From Liolophura sinensis (taxonomy: Eukaryota > Mollusca > Polyplacophora > Chitonida > Chitonidae), in the NCBI RefSeq assembly GCF_032854445.1, contig NC_088295.1:7442501-7506500 (forward strand): a stretch of DNA of 64,000 nucleotides, in the 5' to 3' direction. Below the pieces are notes generated by a model, which worked only from the letters and a program-made list of their open reading frames with translations, was not told the DNA's origin and did no database searches. Within the stretch, counting starts at the first letter, position 1. Each line of letters begins with the position of its first letter. The translations under genes and the position numbers were made by a program. Below are positions 1 to 13,900 of the stretch, in pieces.

Positions 1-447
1 GTCAGAGGTGTCGTAGAGGGATTGTAAAGCCAAGTCTGATCAGTCGTTCTATTACAATAGAAAACATGGTGCAAGAGATCTTCCTCCGTTATATCCAGGA
101 GATCCTGTACCCATGAAATTAGAGTCTGATAAGCAGTGAGATGCTATGGCCACAGTTATCCAGGCAGCTGGATATCCCAGATCGTATCTTGTTGAAGGGG
201 AAAATGGGGGTGTTTATAGGCGTCACCGGACACATTTACTTCAAGTACGGTGTAGTCCTTGTGAGCAAGTTCTAGTGGTAATTCTGAGAATTCCGGCCAC
301 TGAAAGAGGTCAAACAAACCCTAACAATCAAAATGTTGAGGAATCAGCAAGAGGTATCTTGTCGGATCCTATAATAGAACCTAATGTAAACAAAACGTCG
401 TCATTTGGGCGTGTAATCAGACCAGTGAAGCGTCTAGATCTGTGATT
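1..447 (+). pseudogene. LTR-retrotransposon pol remnant (integrase C-terminal region)
   Basis: The frame reads ...NRKHGARDLPPLYPGDPV... and then, after a TGA codon at about 139, ...PRSYLVEGENGGVYRRHRTHL. The pattern of a basic stretch, LPPLxPGDxV, and PRSYxVExExGxxYRRxRxHL is typical of the C-terminal end of Gypsy-type integrases, where a tryptophan normally stands at the TGA position. The element is therefore broken by at least one nonsense change. A purine-rich tract at about 655-664 (AAAGGGGGAG) could be the polypurine tract before a 3' LTR, but no LTR boundary could be defined. The 5' part of the element lies outside the window. Confidence 0.6.
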
Positions 448-821
448 GTATTTTGTCGTTTTTCTTCAGGACATTGTTAAAGGTCTTGTGTCCTTAATAA
501 AAGTCTTGATTTGATCACATTAATGTTCTAGAGGTGTTTAAAATTCAAAGACTGCAAGTGTGTGTTTTCTTAAATTTGTTTTCATACTATTGTCATATAA
601 AGCTTGTGTCTGTTCTCCTCGACTCATGGATTTCACAGACCTTAATGTAAACGTAAAGGGGGAGATCTGGCCTTGTACGATACAAGGGAGGTAACTCTGA
701 GGACTGTATCGTTTGTGTTAACATTAAGAAACTTTACGTCACTTTACAATATTACGTCTGCTTTACGGTAACAAATTACTCCATGTTTTGCCTCTGAACT
801 GATCGTGTCTTTACAGACATG

Positions 822-1455
822 GTATCCGGTTACAGACAGGGTCACCTTTACAGACATGTTATACAGTTATATACAGGGTCATGTAGAAAGGTTGATGTTG
901 GCAGACATGTTATCTGGTTGCAGACAGGGTGATATTGGCAGTTATACCGTACGGTTATAGATAGGGTGATGTTGGCAGGCATGTTATACGGTTACATACA
1001 GGGTGATGTTGACAGACATGTTATATGGTTACAGACGAGATGACGTTGTCAGACATGTTATACGGCTGTAAACAGGGTGAAATTGGCAGATATGCTATCC
1101 GGTTGCAGACATGGTGCTGTTCACGTACATGTTATCCGGTTGAAGAGTGGTGTTGGCAGGCATGTTATCCGGTTGCAAACAGAGTGGTGTTGGCAGGCAT
1201 GTTATCCGGTTGCAGACAGGTCTGTGTTCGCGTACAAGTTATCCGGTTGCAGACAGGGTTGTGTTAGCGTACATGTTATCCGGTTGAAAACAGGGTTGTG
1301 TTCGCGTACATGCCATCCGGTTGCACAGAGAGTGGTGCTTGCCTACATGTTATCCGGTTGCAGACAAGGTTGTGTCCGCGTAGATGTCATCCGGTTGCAG
1401 ACAGGGCAGGCATTTTATCCTGTTGCAGATAGGGTGGTGTTGGCAGGCATTGTGA
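822..1455. repeat. Minisatellite, about 39 bp unit
   Basis: Degenerate tandem units share ACATGTTATCCGGTTGCAGA and then a variable GGGTGNTGTTGGCAGG-like part. About 15 copies are present. Open frames through it are a by-product of the period and are not genes. Confidence 0.85.
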
Positions 1456-1946
1456 ACACGCCGTTGAGAGGGTGGTGTTTCCCGACGCCTTGGCAAGCAG
1501 CATATTATTTGCTTGATGAGAGAATTGTTTTGATGACATTTACATGTATATATGTATTTCCCAACTTCCCATGAGGGCTGTATGTTGACACGTTCTGTGG
1601 TTCCTAAAAGCGGGGTTGCAGAAATTGGATGGTGTTGTAAAAAGGATGGTGTTGCTAATAAAACGGTGTTGACAAAATATGGTATAGCCAAGAAGATGGC
1701 GTTGCTGAGAACAAAGTGTTGCGGAGAGTATGGTGCGTGTTTACAAGCTACAGGACTGTTGGTATAGGCCTGCAGGCTTTTTATCTTTGTCACATGTACA
1801 ATATACACGGAAACCCATTGAGCAACATTTACCTGAGATTAGTCACTTTAAACAACTGTACAACAGGATGCTGCACAGAATGTCTCTACACTCTTTATCA
1901 CATATCCGTTGAATAATAGCTGTAGTGGACATGGTTCAACACTCAC

Positions 1947-4900
1947 CGATTAATCTCAGCAAGCTTCGCTCTTAAGGCCAAGTTGAAGATTAAAGACTTG
2001 AAACGATTGGTCTTTGAGGCCGACAAAATCTGTTGGAAAGGAAAAAATCTGTGAAACATATGAAAATGACGACAGATCTATACATGGGGCATACTTGGGA
2101 TTAAGATAGACTTAATCTTTCTTAAGCCCAGACTGTACTTAATTAAGTAGGTACCATTAGATGATTGAACATTGTTCTTGGTTTAGACAAAAAAAATGCT
2201 TTCAGAGTGTAGGACCCGCAGTTAATCTTTTTTGGTTATTTGACAAGTCAGGAAGATAATTTAACTGGCAGGGATTTTCTTATCTGCGTGATAAGCATAT
2301 CTACATGACTTTTTTATGTTTTGTGTGTGGATTTTAGTACGCCATATACTGCCTTATGCAATTTACTCATGTTGACATTATCCACATTGCAGTAGTTGTA
2401 ACTACACGTTTCGTTCTGAGAATAATCTTCAATTTAATAGTCACAATTTTTTTTTCACGCACATATATATGTACATCTGTGTATATCAAATGCTGTGGAT
2501 TTGACAACTTCCTGCATTATGTAACCTGCCCATGCTGATTTCATCCATATAGTATGGCTTGTAACTGCGTGGTATCATCAGCACGCCTGTTTTAGATACA
2601 CGTACGCTTAGACTTGTCACACATCATTCATTCCAAGGGAGCCGCCATCAAACAAAATTTTCATCATCAACTAACACGGATTTCTGAACTGTGCAATTCA
2701 CAATCTATTTTAAGCTAGAATAAGACCTCACATAATTGCCTTGATAGCTAAGCGGCTACCTTGTCGTAGAGCCTGTTCAGTAGTCTGGGTACAGTGGCGA
2801 AGATGGTCGGCTTCAGCTCGGCGATGTCGTCCGTCAGGCGCTTAATGTCGCCTTGGTAAAACCCGATCTGTCCACCATTGGTGAACATCATGAACTTTGT
2901 GAAATAACAAGAATGAAGTGATATCAGTGCGACAGACAAACCACTTATGTCTCTGTTAGAGAGAATTTTACTTCCGGTCCCTGAACAAAGATCAGTAGAA
3001 TTCAGTGAATTAGTAGCTATTTCAGGACACCGCAATAAAATTGCGAGAAAACATATGTAATTAAAGCGGATGAAATTCCAGTTAATAAAAAAGCATCAAA
3101 TGTTATCATATTAAAGGTTTATCTTGTCCTGGCAGGTGATTGAACATTGGTGTCTGTAGCATTGTCAGCAACAATAATGCGTTTATCACTCTAATAATAT
3201 ACTTTTCCGAAACCTAGACAGCTTAATGTGTATATTCTTTGACCTCAACGATAACCCTTAAACGTAGACCTGTCATATACGTGTGTACAGTTGTCAGAGT
3301 TGGACTACAGTCATTCGCTTATTTACATGAACACTATGAAATATACATTCCTCCAACAGATTCGGCAAATGGTAATATACATGTGTAGCCATCGATTTAC
3401 TTGCATGTACCTCTCTCACTTACGAACCACCGAAAATTTGGCCTTTGGCCTTTGGCCATCGACTTCCCTGCATCACCTCTGGAACACATGTGTTGCCACA
3501 AATGTTGCCTTTGTACATCAACTTACCTGCATGCACCTCTCGAACATATGCGGCAGCGGTAGATATGACATGTGAACATCGTCAGGGGTGACTCTAAAGC
3601 CAAACTGTTGGATCAAATAGGGCAATCAATTCAAACTACATAAATAATTTACGTATAAGTCTGCAGATGAATGTATTACATTTCCGGGTTTAGCACAGAG
3701 GTAAACTAAGTACATTAGTTATTCCACCAGAATATAACACATTGTTACATTCAGTATGCTAATTATTTCGCAAGGTCTGTTTATATTATATTACACATGT
3801 TTATTATTCTTTCAAAACTAGCAACCAGCTGTTTCAGATAGTTTTATCACTCCAACAAAATCCCCGTAAATAAGATAAGAACGTAGTTATAAATGGGCAC
3901 TAATATTCAGTTATTTATGAATATATAAACATAACATACAGCATTCTTTAGCACTCCAGTTCCCGGAAGCATTGTTCGAAATTTATAAACAGGAACCTTG
4001 AGAGGAACTTACGAAATCAAACTTTGTGATGAAATCGACATTGGCAGCGATGTTGAAATGAGATAACATTACTCCCTTGGGATCACCTAATGCAAGAAAA
4101 CATGAAATTTGTTATGCAACTATAAACATTAGCAGTTCAGGATCATGAAAACAAGAAAATGTTTATCTAGTTATGTTCTACAAATACTGTCGCTTTAAAA
4201 TCATCTAAAACAAGAAAACATGGACCTTGTTATGGAACTACCAACATTATCTCTTGAAGGTCTCATGAAAACAAGAAAATGTGTAACTTGTTATGAAACT
4301 ATCGACAATGATGCTTTGAGACCACCTAAAACAGAGGCGGGGGGAGGGGGGATGGAGTTATGGAACTACTTCATGTGGCGTCGTTAAACTGTACATCGTC
4401 ACCTACTGCGAATTCTAGAAGTTCTTAAAACATCCAACCATAGCTATGACAATATTCAAATTGTTTTATTTTTAATTTTCTATTTTCCCGGACTAGAATA
4501 ATCGAATGTGAAGTATTCTGGCCAGTCCTAAATGTTTATTCTGCTTCTCTTTTCATGCAGAAAAGGTTATGGTCTTTTGGTCGCATATTCCACGGTTCCG
4601 AGGTAATATGCGAAAGCAAAACAGCAGGACTGGGCTCCGATCATCCCAATGGCACTTATATCCCCGAGCTCATCATTCACGGATGTTAGATAATTGTGTA
4701 GTCTGAGCAGTAAGGAGCATCATGGTATACGCATACCTGTGGTGCCGCTGGTATAACAGATAGTCGCTAAGTCCTCTGGTTTCGGAGGCTGTTTAAACAG
4801 ATCAAAATTTGGCTTATTTTACTATACATACATGTTACGAAATTTTATTAATCCCAGTATAATTATCAACAGACGAATGGTAATACTTATTTCTTCGTAA

Positions 4901-7900
4901 CAAAATACTACCACTTTTTCTATGTTTTTCATAGGTATATATGCATACAACTTTAACACAACGTGTATTTATTTTGGCTACTTTTAAAGCTGTATTGGCT
5001 GAGTGGGCACATTTGTTAATGAAAACGTTTTCACCTTACCCCTTTCATGTTTCGTTTCATAATTAACAACTGATTATGCTTGTCATTTAATTTATTTAAA
5101 TATTAGATATTATTCAACAAACACTTGTAACCTGTTATCTCTTTCAAATATATATGCTTTATTCAGCAATGCTACCGCGTTACATGGGGTTCTTAGGAGG
5201 CTTATCAGCAATGCTACCGCGTTACATGGGGTTCTTAGGAGGCTTATCATGTAACTATACATGATAAGTAGGTATTGTCCAGTTTCTATTTACGTATTCT
5301 GCCAGTGTCTCATAATTCAGATATCAATAAAGCAACACAATAACGGTTAAGGTCCACGTGTAACTCATCACAATCCTGATATATTGCTTTCCTTTGCTGG
5401 AAGAAGCCCAGCTCATGCCGACTTCCTCTCCGGCCGTAAGTGGGAAGGTCTGGCAGCAACCTGCGGATGGTTGTGGGTTTTCCTCCCACCATAATGCTGG
5501 CTCCCGTCTTATATGTGAAATGTTCTTGAGTACGGCGTAAAACAGAAATCAAATAAATAAATAAATTTACTGGAAGTATAGTGTATATAATCACCTCTGT
5601 GTTTTATTCAGCACTTTTTCCTTGTCGATCCAGCAGAAAAAAACGGAATACCGAGATCTTTTACGCCACGCTAGTCAGTGATTCACCATATAATTTCAGC
5701 TACATGAACAATAACATTGTTTCATGTGATTATTATGGATCACTATAAATAAGTGTTCTATTAGTACCGTACTCTAGTATATAATATACAGTGAAATTGA
5801 GACACCTTAGAAGAACCGAAGACAAGGCGGTGAGATTGAGAACCTAATACCAGAGGGTGAAATTGAGACATCTCAAAACAACCGAAGACAAGGCGGTGAA
5901 ATTGACAACCTAATACCAGAGGGTGAAATTGAGACACCTCAAAAGAATCGAAGGCCAGGCGGTGGGATTGAGAACCTAATACCAGAGCGTGAAAATGAGA
6001 CACCTCAAAAGAATCGAAGGCCAGACGGTGAGAGTGAGACATCTAATACTAGATGGTGAAATTGAGACGCCTCAAAAGAACCCAACACCAGGAGGTGAAA
6101 TTGAAACACCTAATATTAGACGGTGAAATTGAGACACCACAAAAGAACCAAAGACCAGGCGGTGAAAATGAGACACCTAATACTAGACGGTGATATTGAG
6201 ACACCACAAAAGAACCGAAGACCAGGTGCTGGAAGTGAGACATCTGATACTAGACAGTGCAATTGAGACACCCCAAAAGAACCGCAGACCAGGCGGTGAA
6301 GGTGAGACACCTAATACTAGACGGTGAAATTGAGACAACCCAAATAAACCGGAGATCTTCTAGAACACGGTATTTAAGTTGACCAACACTACTTGATAGT
6401 GTAGATTTCTACACCTAAACGTAGTGTTATCTAAGACTGCACTTTTGTGGCCTTTTAAAAGAAATAGTGTTATAATCTATATTCATTTATTAATTTATCT
6501 GATTGGTGTTTAACGCCATACTCGAGAATATTTCACTTATACGACGATGGTCATCATTATGATGAGAAGAAACTGTGTAAAGTGTTGGTCTATAACAAAA
6601 GCAGTGTTTGCCTACATCCAAAAGTAAAGCACGCCACTACAAAAAGTTATGGAAATTAAAGGAAAAGATTGACTCGGTAAGCCATAGTAAAAGATCAAGA
6701 AGATAAACTTAGGCTTGACATTGTCGAAAAATACAAGTAAATACATAACAGTAAGTACATGTCCTGTCACTTACATGTACATGTACCAGTGTACCGTGTA
6801 TATGTATACCGCTATACAAATATACAAATATGCTCAGAATAACATAAAGGAGGTGGGTGAGGGGGTGAGGGGGTGAGGGGGAGATTCCTATATAAAGCCT
6901 GAGCGTGGACCTCATTGATATACCAAGATAAGCATAGGTTTGTAGTGAGATAAAATTTGGTGGGCGAGGCGTAAGCAGGTCTTCAGTTTCATGTATGTAT
7001 CTAGTGCCGGGTCAATGTGCGTAGGCAGGACAATGTTAAAGTCATGTGGAGCGGTCAGTAAGTTCAGACGTGCGTAATGTTGAGTAACATATGGGAAGTC
7101 ATGTGGAGTGATCAGTAGTTCAGACGTGCGTAATGTTGAGTAACATATAGGAAGTCATTTGGAGTGATCAGTAGTTCAGACGTGCGTAATGTTGAGTAAC
7201 ATATGGGAAGTCATTTGGAGTGATCAGTAGTTCAGACGTGCGTAATGTTGAGTAACATATGGGAAGTCATTTGGAGTGATCAGTAGTTCAGACGTGCGTA
7301 ATGTTGAGTAACATATGGGAAGTCATTTGGAGTGATCAGTAGTTCAGACGTGCGTAATGTTGAGTAACATATGGGAAGTCATTTGGAGTGATCAGTAGTT
7401 CAGACGTGCGTAATGTTGAGTAACATATGGGAAGTCATTTGGAGTGATCAGTAGTTCAGACGTGCGTAATGTTGAGTAACATATGGGAAGTCATTTGGAG
7501 TGATCAGTAGTTCAGACGTGCGTAATGATGAGAAAGGCATGGGAAGTCATGTGGAGTTGTCGGTAGTTCAAAGGTGCGTAATGACGAGAAAGGCAGCGAA
7601 TGTAGAGAGGTCAGTAGTTCAGAGGTGCGTAATGATGAGAAAGGCAGCGAATGTAGAGAGGTCAGTAGTTCAGAGGTGCGTAATGATGAGAAAGGCAGCG
7701 AATGTAGAGAGGTCAGTAGTTCAGAGGTGCGTAATGATGAGAAAGGCAACGAATGTAGAGAGGTCAGTAGTTCAGAGGTGCGTAATGACGAGAAAGGCTA
7801 CGAATGTAGAGAGGTCAGTAGTTCAGAGGTGTGTAATGATGAGAAAGGCAGCGAATGTAGAGAGGTCAGTAGTTCAGAGGTGCGTAATGATGAGAAAGGC

Positions 7901-10900
7901 ATGACAAGTCATGTCCAGTGGTCAGTACCTCAGAGGTGCGTAATGGTAAAGACATGCCAGGTAGACTGGAGTGGCAAATAGCTCAGAGATGCGTAATGAT
8001 GAGAAAGCCATGGAAGTCATGTGGAATGGCCAGTATCTCAGAGGTGTATAGTGATCAGAAAGGCATGGGAAGCCATGTGGACTGGCCAGTAGCTCAGAGG
8101 TGCGTAATGATGAGAAAGGCATGGGAAGTCATGTGGAGTGGTCAGTAGTTCAGAGGTGCGTAATGATTAGAAAGGCATGGGAAGTCATGTGGAGTGGTCA
8201 GTAGTTCAGAGGTGCGTAATGATGAGAAAGACATGGGAAGTCAGTAGTTCAGAGGTGCGTAATGATGAGAATATTGTGAGATGAAAAGACCAAGTGCAAA
8301 GATAAGTGCAGTATTAGAGACTGGAGAATGATCCAGAGGGGCTGAAGATGATAACTGGTAGAACTAACATCAGAATGGAGTTGGGGCGGATTAGATTAGC
8401 AACAGGATGACCAAGAGCTATCAATGATATGTAGGCAAGTATGGAGTGGGCAGTTGTTCCCAAAAAATGGCAAGGGCTATGAAAGAAATGTGTAGTAAAG
8501 ATTTCCATAAGCTTTAGGAAAGCTGCATACGTACCACAGGTTCCCGCGGGTGGCTGCGACCCAGATCCTGTAATCATAACAGAACATCATGTAGATAGTA
8601 CAAGCTCATCATGTGTTTATGTTATCAAGTTAGACACTTCTTATATATAAGTACATGACTACCGTGATCCAGCAGGAACTTATAATCGATACACCCGATT
8701 CTATAGCAGACGAATGTTAACAAAGTACAGTATCCAAATAAGTAGTTTATCAAATGATGCATAGGTTGCCAACATTCACGGGCGATGACAAGCAAAATAG
8801 TATAACGTACAAAATTTCTACTCTTTGTTGGAATGACAACAAGCACGTCCTATATTTAAAATGACATAAACAGTTAATTCTACTTGGGGTGTTTGATCTT
8901 TTTGATCAAAGTTGTTTGATCAAGTCGGCCCGACACGCCTTTTCACAAGACATGCTAGACATACTTACGGTGCCTTTGATTGACACGTCCTAAATTTTCT
9001 ATTTACATAAATCCCTTGCGGCCAGATAAGTATCTCATTGGATAACGGTGACGGTATGTCCAGTTCCGGTTAAAAAACTTTCAAATCGTCTGATCAAGGT
9101 GGTAAACCAATCAGCGCAGCAAAGATAGTATTTTTAATGGTAGTTGCAAATGGAAAGTTGCGTTAAATGCTAGACGCTGTTTACAGCTTAGAGTTGGTCG
9201 TCTATTAAAGTCAGTGAGAACTGAGTCCATCTTGTCTCTGATTCCTCATGCTGTGAACTGCTTTGGAAGAATTCCGAAATTTAAAAGCAGGGGTATCTGA
9301 ATGGAAATATTTTACAAAATTTAATGTGCCATATAGACTTGTTGATATTGTTGATAAGCTCACCTCGACATAGGAGAAGGACTTAATGTCCACGCCAACT
9401 GCCCGACCTTCGACCACTAGTCGCTCACTCAGCGCGTCCATCATTATCAGTCGCTTTAGCGACGGGGTTTTCTTTGCGTTCCTCACCAGACTCATTGCTC
9501 GGTTTTCGCTGTCACACACCACCGTCTCTAGCTCAGCTAACGAACACATAACAGTTTTCACCTTGAAGAAATGTGTAGCTCTGACAGTAACAGTACATTT
9601 GCTGTCTGTTAAAGTCTTTCCCGAGCTGCGCTGTTTACGAATAACGCCCAGATAATGAGAACAATTCATGGGCCGCTTTCTTGCAATTTAAAATGAACTG
9701 AGCCAGATGTTCTCTACTGTTTTTGGTCAACACGAAAATTGGGGCATGCAATATAGAAAGCAGTACATGAAACTCTGACGGAAAATAATAGGATCTTTTT
9801 CATTATATTTTTTATTCATACATTCATTTACAGTCATATTGCGATTGTGTATGTCATTTCTCTGCAATTAGAGGCTTGTCAAGAGAATTATCGTTTCGTG
9901 TTCAGAATGAATGGTTCTTTCTAATGTGGTGCTAAAATGGAGCAGATTGGCCGACACGGTCTGCTTTTGAATGGGTAGTTTCCATAACCATTATTCATGA
10001 ACGTACATGTAAGTCTTGACCGAGAGGGTGTTATTTCCCTAACCTCTGCTGGATAAGGTTACCTTGGTTGATGATGAAGGAAGTTGCCCCGCGCCCCAGG
10101 CTGTCGTAGAGGGGCACTACCACCATGGAATACGCATTCACGGCTTGCTCCGTCAGGGTCCACTGAAATATGGAAAACCGCTACAGAATCAAACAAACCA
10201 TGCTACTACACTTCGGGAGCTACGAAACAGCTAATATAAGGCCATTTTACTGCAACACAGGACACGCAATACAGCTTAAACAGGCCATTTTACCGTAACA
10301 TGTAATAGAGAACGTGTAATAGAGCAAAACAGGCTATGTTACTGGACGCACATTAGTGCTTCAGTAAAACACAGAACATGCAATGCTTATATAGATAACG
10401 TTGTCGTAACACAGGACATGCAAAACAGCCACATTGTCATTTGAACTATGCTACAGTAGCGCGGTATATAGAATAAGGCGATGCAACACTAAAACTACCT
10501 AAAATCGAAAACAAAATCAGATAAATATTGAAAGTTGTATTAAATGCAGTTAATGTTCAATATTCTTACATGTTTAAAAGATGTTTTAAATACTTAACTA
10601 CAGCATCGCCGACAACAGAGTCAACAGTCAACAAGCAACACATTTGGTGGCTTAGCCTTAGATGGGGGCACAAATATGTTTTAACTGGTCTGGGTTTATT
10701 CCATTCTCAAGGGGTATATCTGTGAGCTCTAGGCTTTTACGCCAAGCTTATAGCTTTGGTATAATGGAACACAATTCAAATTCCAATGGGTATCTGTACA
10801 TACGTAAAATCTCAATAAGAAACAGAGGTAAAACTACAGTGGGTAACGGTACAGAAGTCCAATTCAAATGGATAATAGTACAAAGGGCAAATTCCATTGG

Positions 10901-13900
10901 GTAATGGTACAGAAGGAAAAATCCAGTGAGTAATTGTAGAGAAGTATGATTTCAATAGGTAATGGTACAGAAGTACATCCCAATGGGTAATAAAAAACAG
11001 AAGTGAAATTTCAGTGGACAATGGTACAGAAGTAAAATTTCAATTTCTATTGGTACAGAGGGAACATTTGAATGGGTAATGGTACGTGCGTGTCGCACCT
11101 CAATCCGGCTAAGGCTGTAAATGCCCAGGAACGTCCCCTGACGGGGACATAAGCCTAACTCCAGTAGGCCCGATCCGAAATCCTTCACCCTGTCAAAAAC
11201 CTACAACATCAAGCTTGACATGAACGGGTCCGTGAGAACAACAATAATCAACAATCCTCATTAGTATAAAAGTCGCTTTTTAAAAAGGGCTAGACACTGA
11301 TCGTATTCAACAGAAAAGCAGTAATTCTCATTTAATATATGACAGCCACTGGTATTACTAAACCGAGCGTAAATCAGACAGTGATGATGATCATGTTTAC
11401 TTATCCCATAAAGTCCACTGAAAATAACTTTGATCATACGATATTTAGTTATAATATCTATCTCAACATGCCAGAGGATTACACCGACAAAACTCATTTA
11501 TCATACAGCAGCAACTGATTATGAACAACTCCGTGAGTGTCAGCCAATTATAATAATCACTTAGCATATAACAGCAAATGACTATGCTCACCTCCGCGTA
11601 TGTCAGCCATTGATAGTGACCTTCCGCGCCGCCTCTCTTCCCCAAGCATTTGCCATTTCCTGTTAACACACGTCTCAGTTATTCAAATGTGAACATACTG
11701 TAGATAAGGTGACTTACTGCATTCCTAATACGATATGCAGAACAACCCTTAATTTCGCAGTAATAAAATATGCTCACTGGACAAGCTGAAAGTGTCTGCT
11801 CATACGTATCTATATGTGGGCAAACACACGACCTCTCTCAAGGATGTTTATTCCGATGTATTCATGAATTGAGAGTTGGCAAAAAAAACTGGTATGGAAA
11901 TATCACCCAAAATTAATCACAGACTACATGTAAATAAATAATTTCATGATGTGGTCATACTATATATTACATGAGTATGGAATCTAACGCTTCTATTCAT
12001 GTATTAAGAGCCTCGCCCGCTTTGCTCTAGGGCACTGTAACACTTCCGGCATATAACTTCCTGGGCGTAACGTACGTGATATGCGGAGCCCCCTCTGAAA
12101 GCCCTCGTACAGCGTGTGGACATCCGGTAGATAGCATTCCTCTGAGAAAGGATCTGTGACTAGAGGAGATTGGTAAACACCATCCTGTCAAGAACATAAC
12201 AAATCATCTCAGTCAACAGCAGGTCTCCAATTATAGTGAACGTTCCCGGTCAATAATCACAAGACCGATTTCCAACATGACGTTCAACGGGAATTTATTT
12301 ATTTATTGATTGATTTATTTATTTATTTGATTAGTGTATTACGCCTGTATTGTCCTTCTTAACACTACAGATGTACATATGTTCCCCTCAACACTATAGA
12401 TGTGCTTATACTCTCGGCAAACACTATAGATGCACGTATGTTCTCCTCAACACTACAGATGTACGTATGTTCTCCTCAATACTACAGATGTAAGTATGTA
12501 TTCCTCAACGCTATAGATGTACGTAGGCCCTTAATCAATACTACAGATGTACGTTTACCCTCTGCAACACTATAGATGTACGTGTGTTCCCAATCAACAC
12601 TACAGATGTACGTTTGCTCCTAATTAACACTATCATGCTGGCTTCCTCTCCAGCCGTACGTGGGAAGGTCTGACAGCAACCTGCGGATGGCGTTTCCACC
12701 CAGCATAATGCTCGCCGCCGTCGTATAGGTGAAATATTCTTGAGTACGGCGTAAAACACGAATCAAAGAAATAAATAAATTAATTAATTAATTAACACTA
12801 CAGATGTACGTAGGCCCCTAATCAACACTACAGTGTACGTATGTCCCTAATCAACACTACAGATATACGTGTGTTCCTAATCAACACTACAGATGTACGT
12901 GTGTCCCTAATCAACACTACAGATGTACGTATGCCCCTAATCAACACTACAGTGAACGTGTGTCCCTAATCAACACACTACAGATGTAAAGTATGGCCCT
13001 AATCAACACTACATATGTACATTTGCTCCTAATTAAACTAAAGATGTACGTTTGCCCATAATCAACATTACAGATGTACGTATGCCCCTAATCAACACTA
13101 CAGATGTACGTATGCCCCTAATCAACATTACAGATGTACGTTTACTCCTAATCAACACTACAGATGTAAGTTTGCTCCTAAACAATACTACAGATGTACG
13201 TTTGCCCGTAATCAACACTACAGATGTATGTATGTCCCTAATCAATAATGCAGAAGTACGTTTGCCCCTAATCAACATTACAGATATACGTATGCCCCTA
13301 ATCAACACTACAGATGTACGTATGCCCCTAATCAACACTACAGTGAACGTGTGTCCCTAATCAACACACTACAGATGTAAAGTATGGCCCTAATTAACAC
13401 TACATATGTACATTTGCTCCTAATTAAACTAAAGATGTACGTTTGCCCCTAATCAACACTACAGGTGTACGTTTGCCCCTAATCAACACTACAGATGTAC
13501 GTATGCCCCTACTCAACATTACAGATATACGTTTACCCCTAATCAACACTACAGATGTAGGTATGTCCTTAATAAACACTACAGATGTACGTTTGCCCCC
13601 TAATGAACATTACAGGTGTACGCATGTCCCTAATAAACACTACTGATGTACGCTTAACACGAGCCCAATTCAGCTGGAGGAAGCTCCTTGTAGAACATGT
13701 CTGTCACACTAATGCTCTGATCATATTAAACAATCTGCTGTAAATAAGAAGGAATAATCCTATTCATTTTAATTAGGATTGTGAAAGATAACATACATCG
13801 AGCTCAATCCCCTGTCTGAGCCTGTGGACTGGGTGGCGCCGTGCCGGGCCGGGTCTGTTCAGGCACCTGTACACCGTGATGGCCAGCGCTAGCCCCACTC

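Noticed and set aside
7500-7981. Repeat-protein-like open frames (135 codons)
   Set aside because: Produced by the 51 bp (17-codon) array in several overlapping frames at once, with no start context, splice sites or known motif.
13033-13360. Open frames of about 100 codons on both strands
   Set aside because: They run through the 30 bp minisatellite; a period divisible by 3 without stops creates them automatically.
12355-13660. Regular 29-30 bp repeats resembling a CRISPR array
   Set aside because: Units are contiguous and vary along their whole length, with no constant repeat separated by unique spacers, and the host is clearly eukaryotic.
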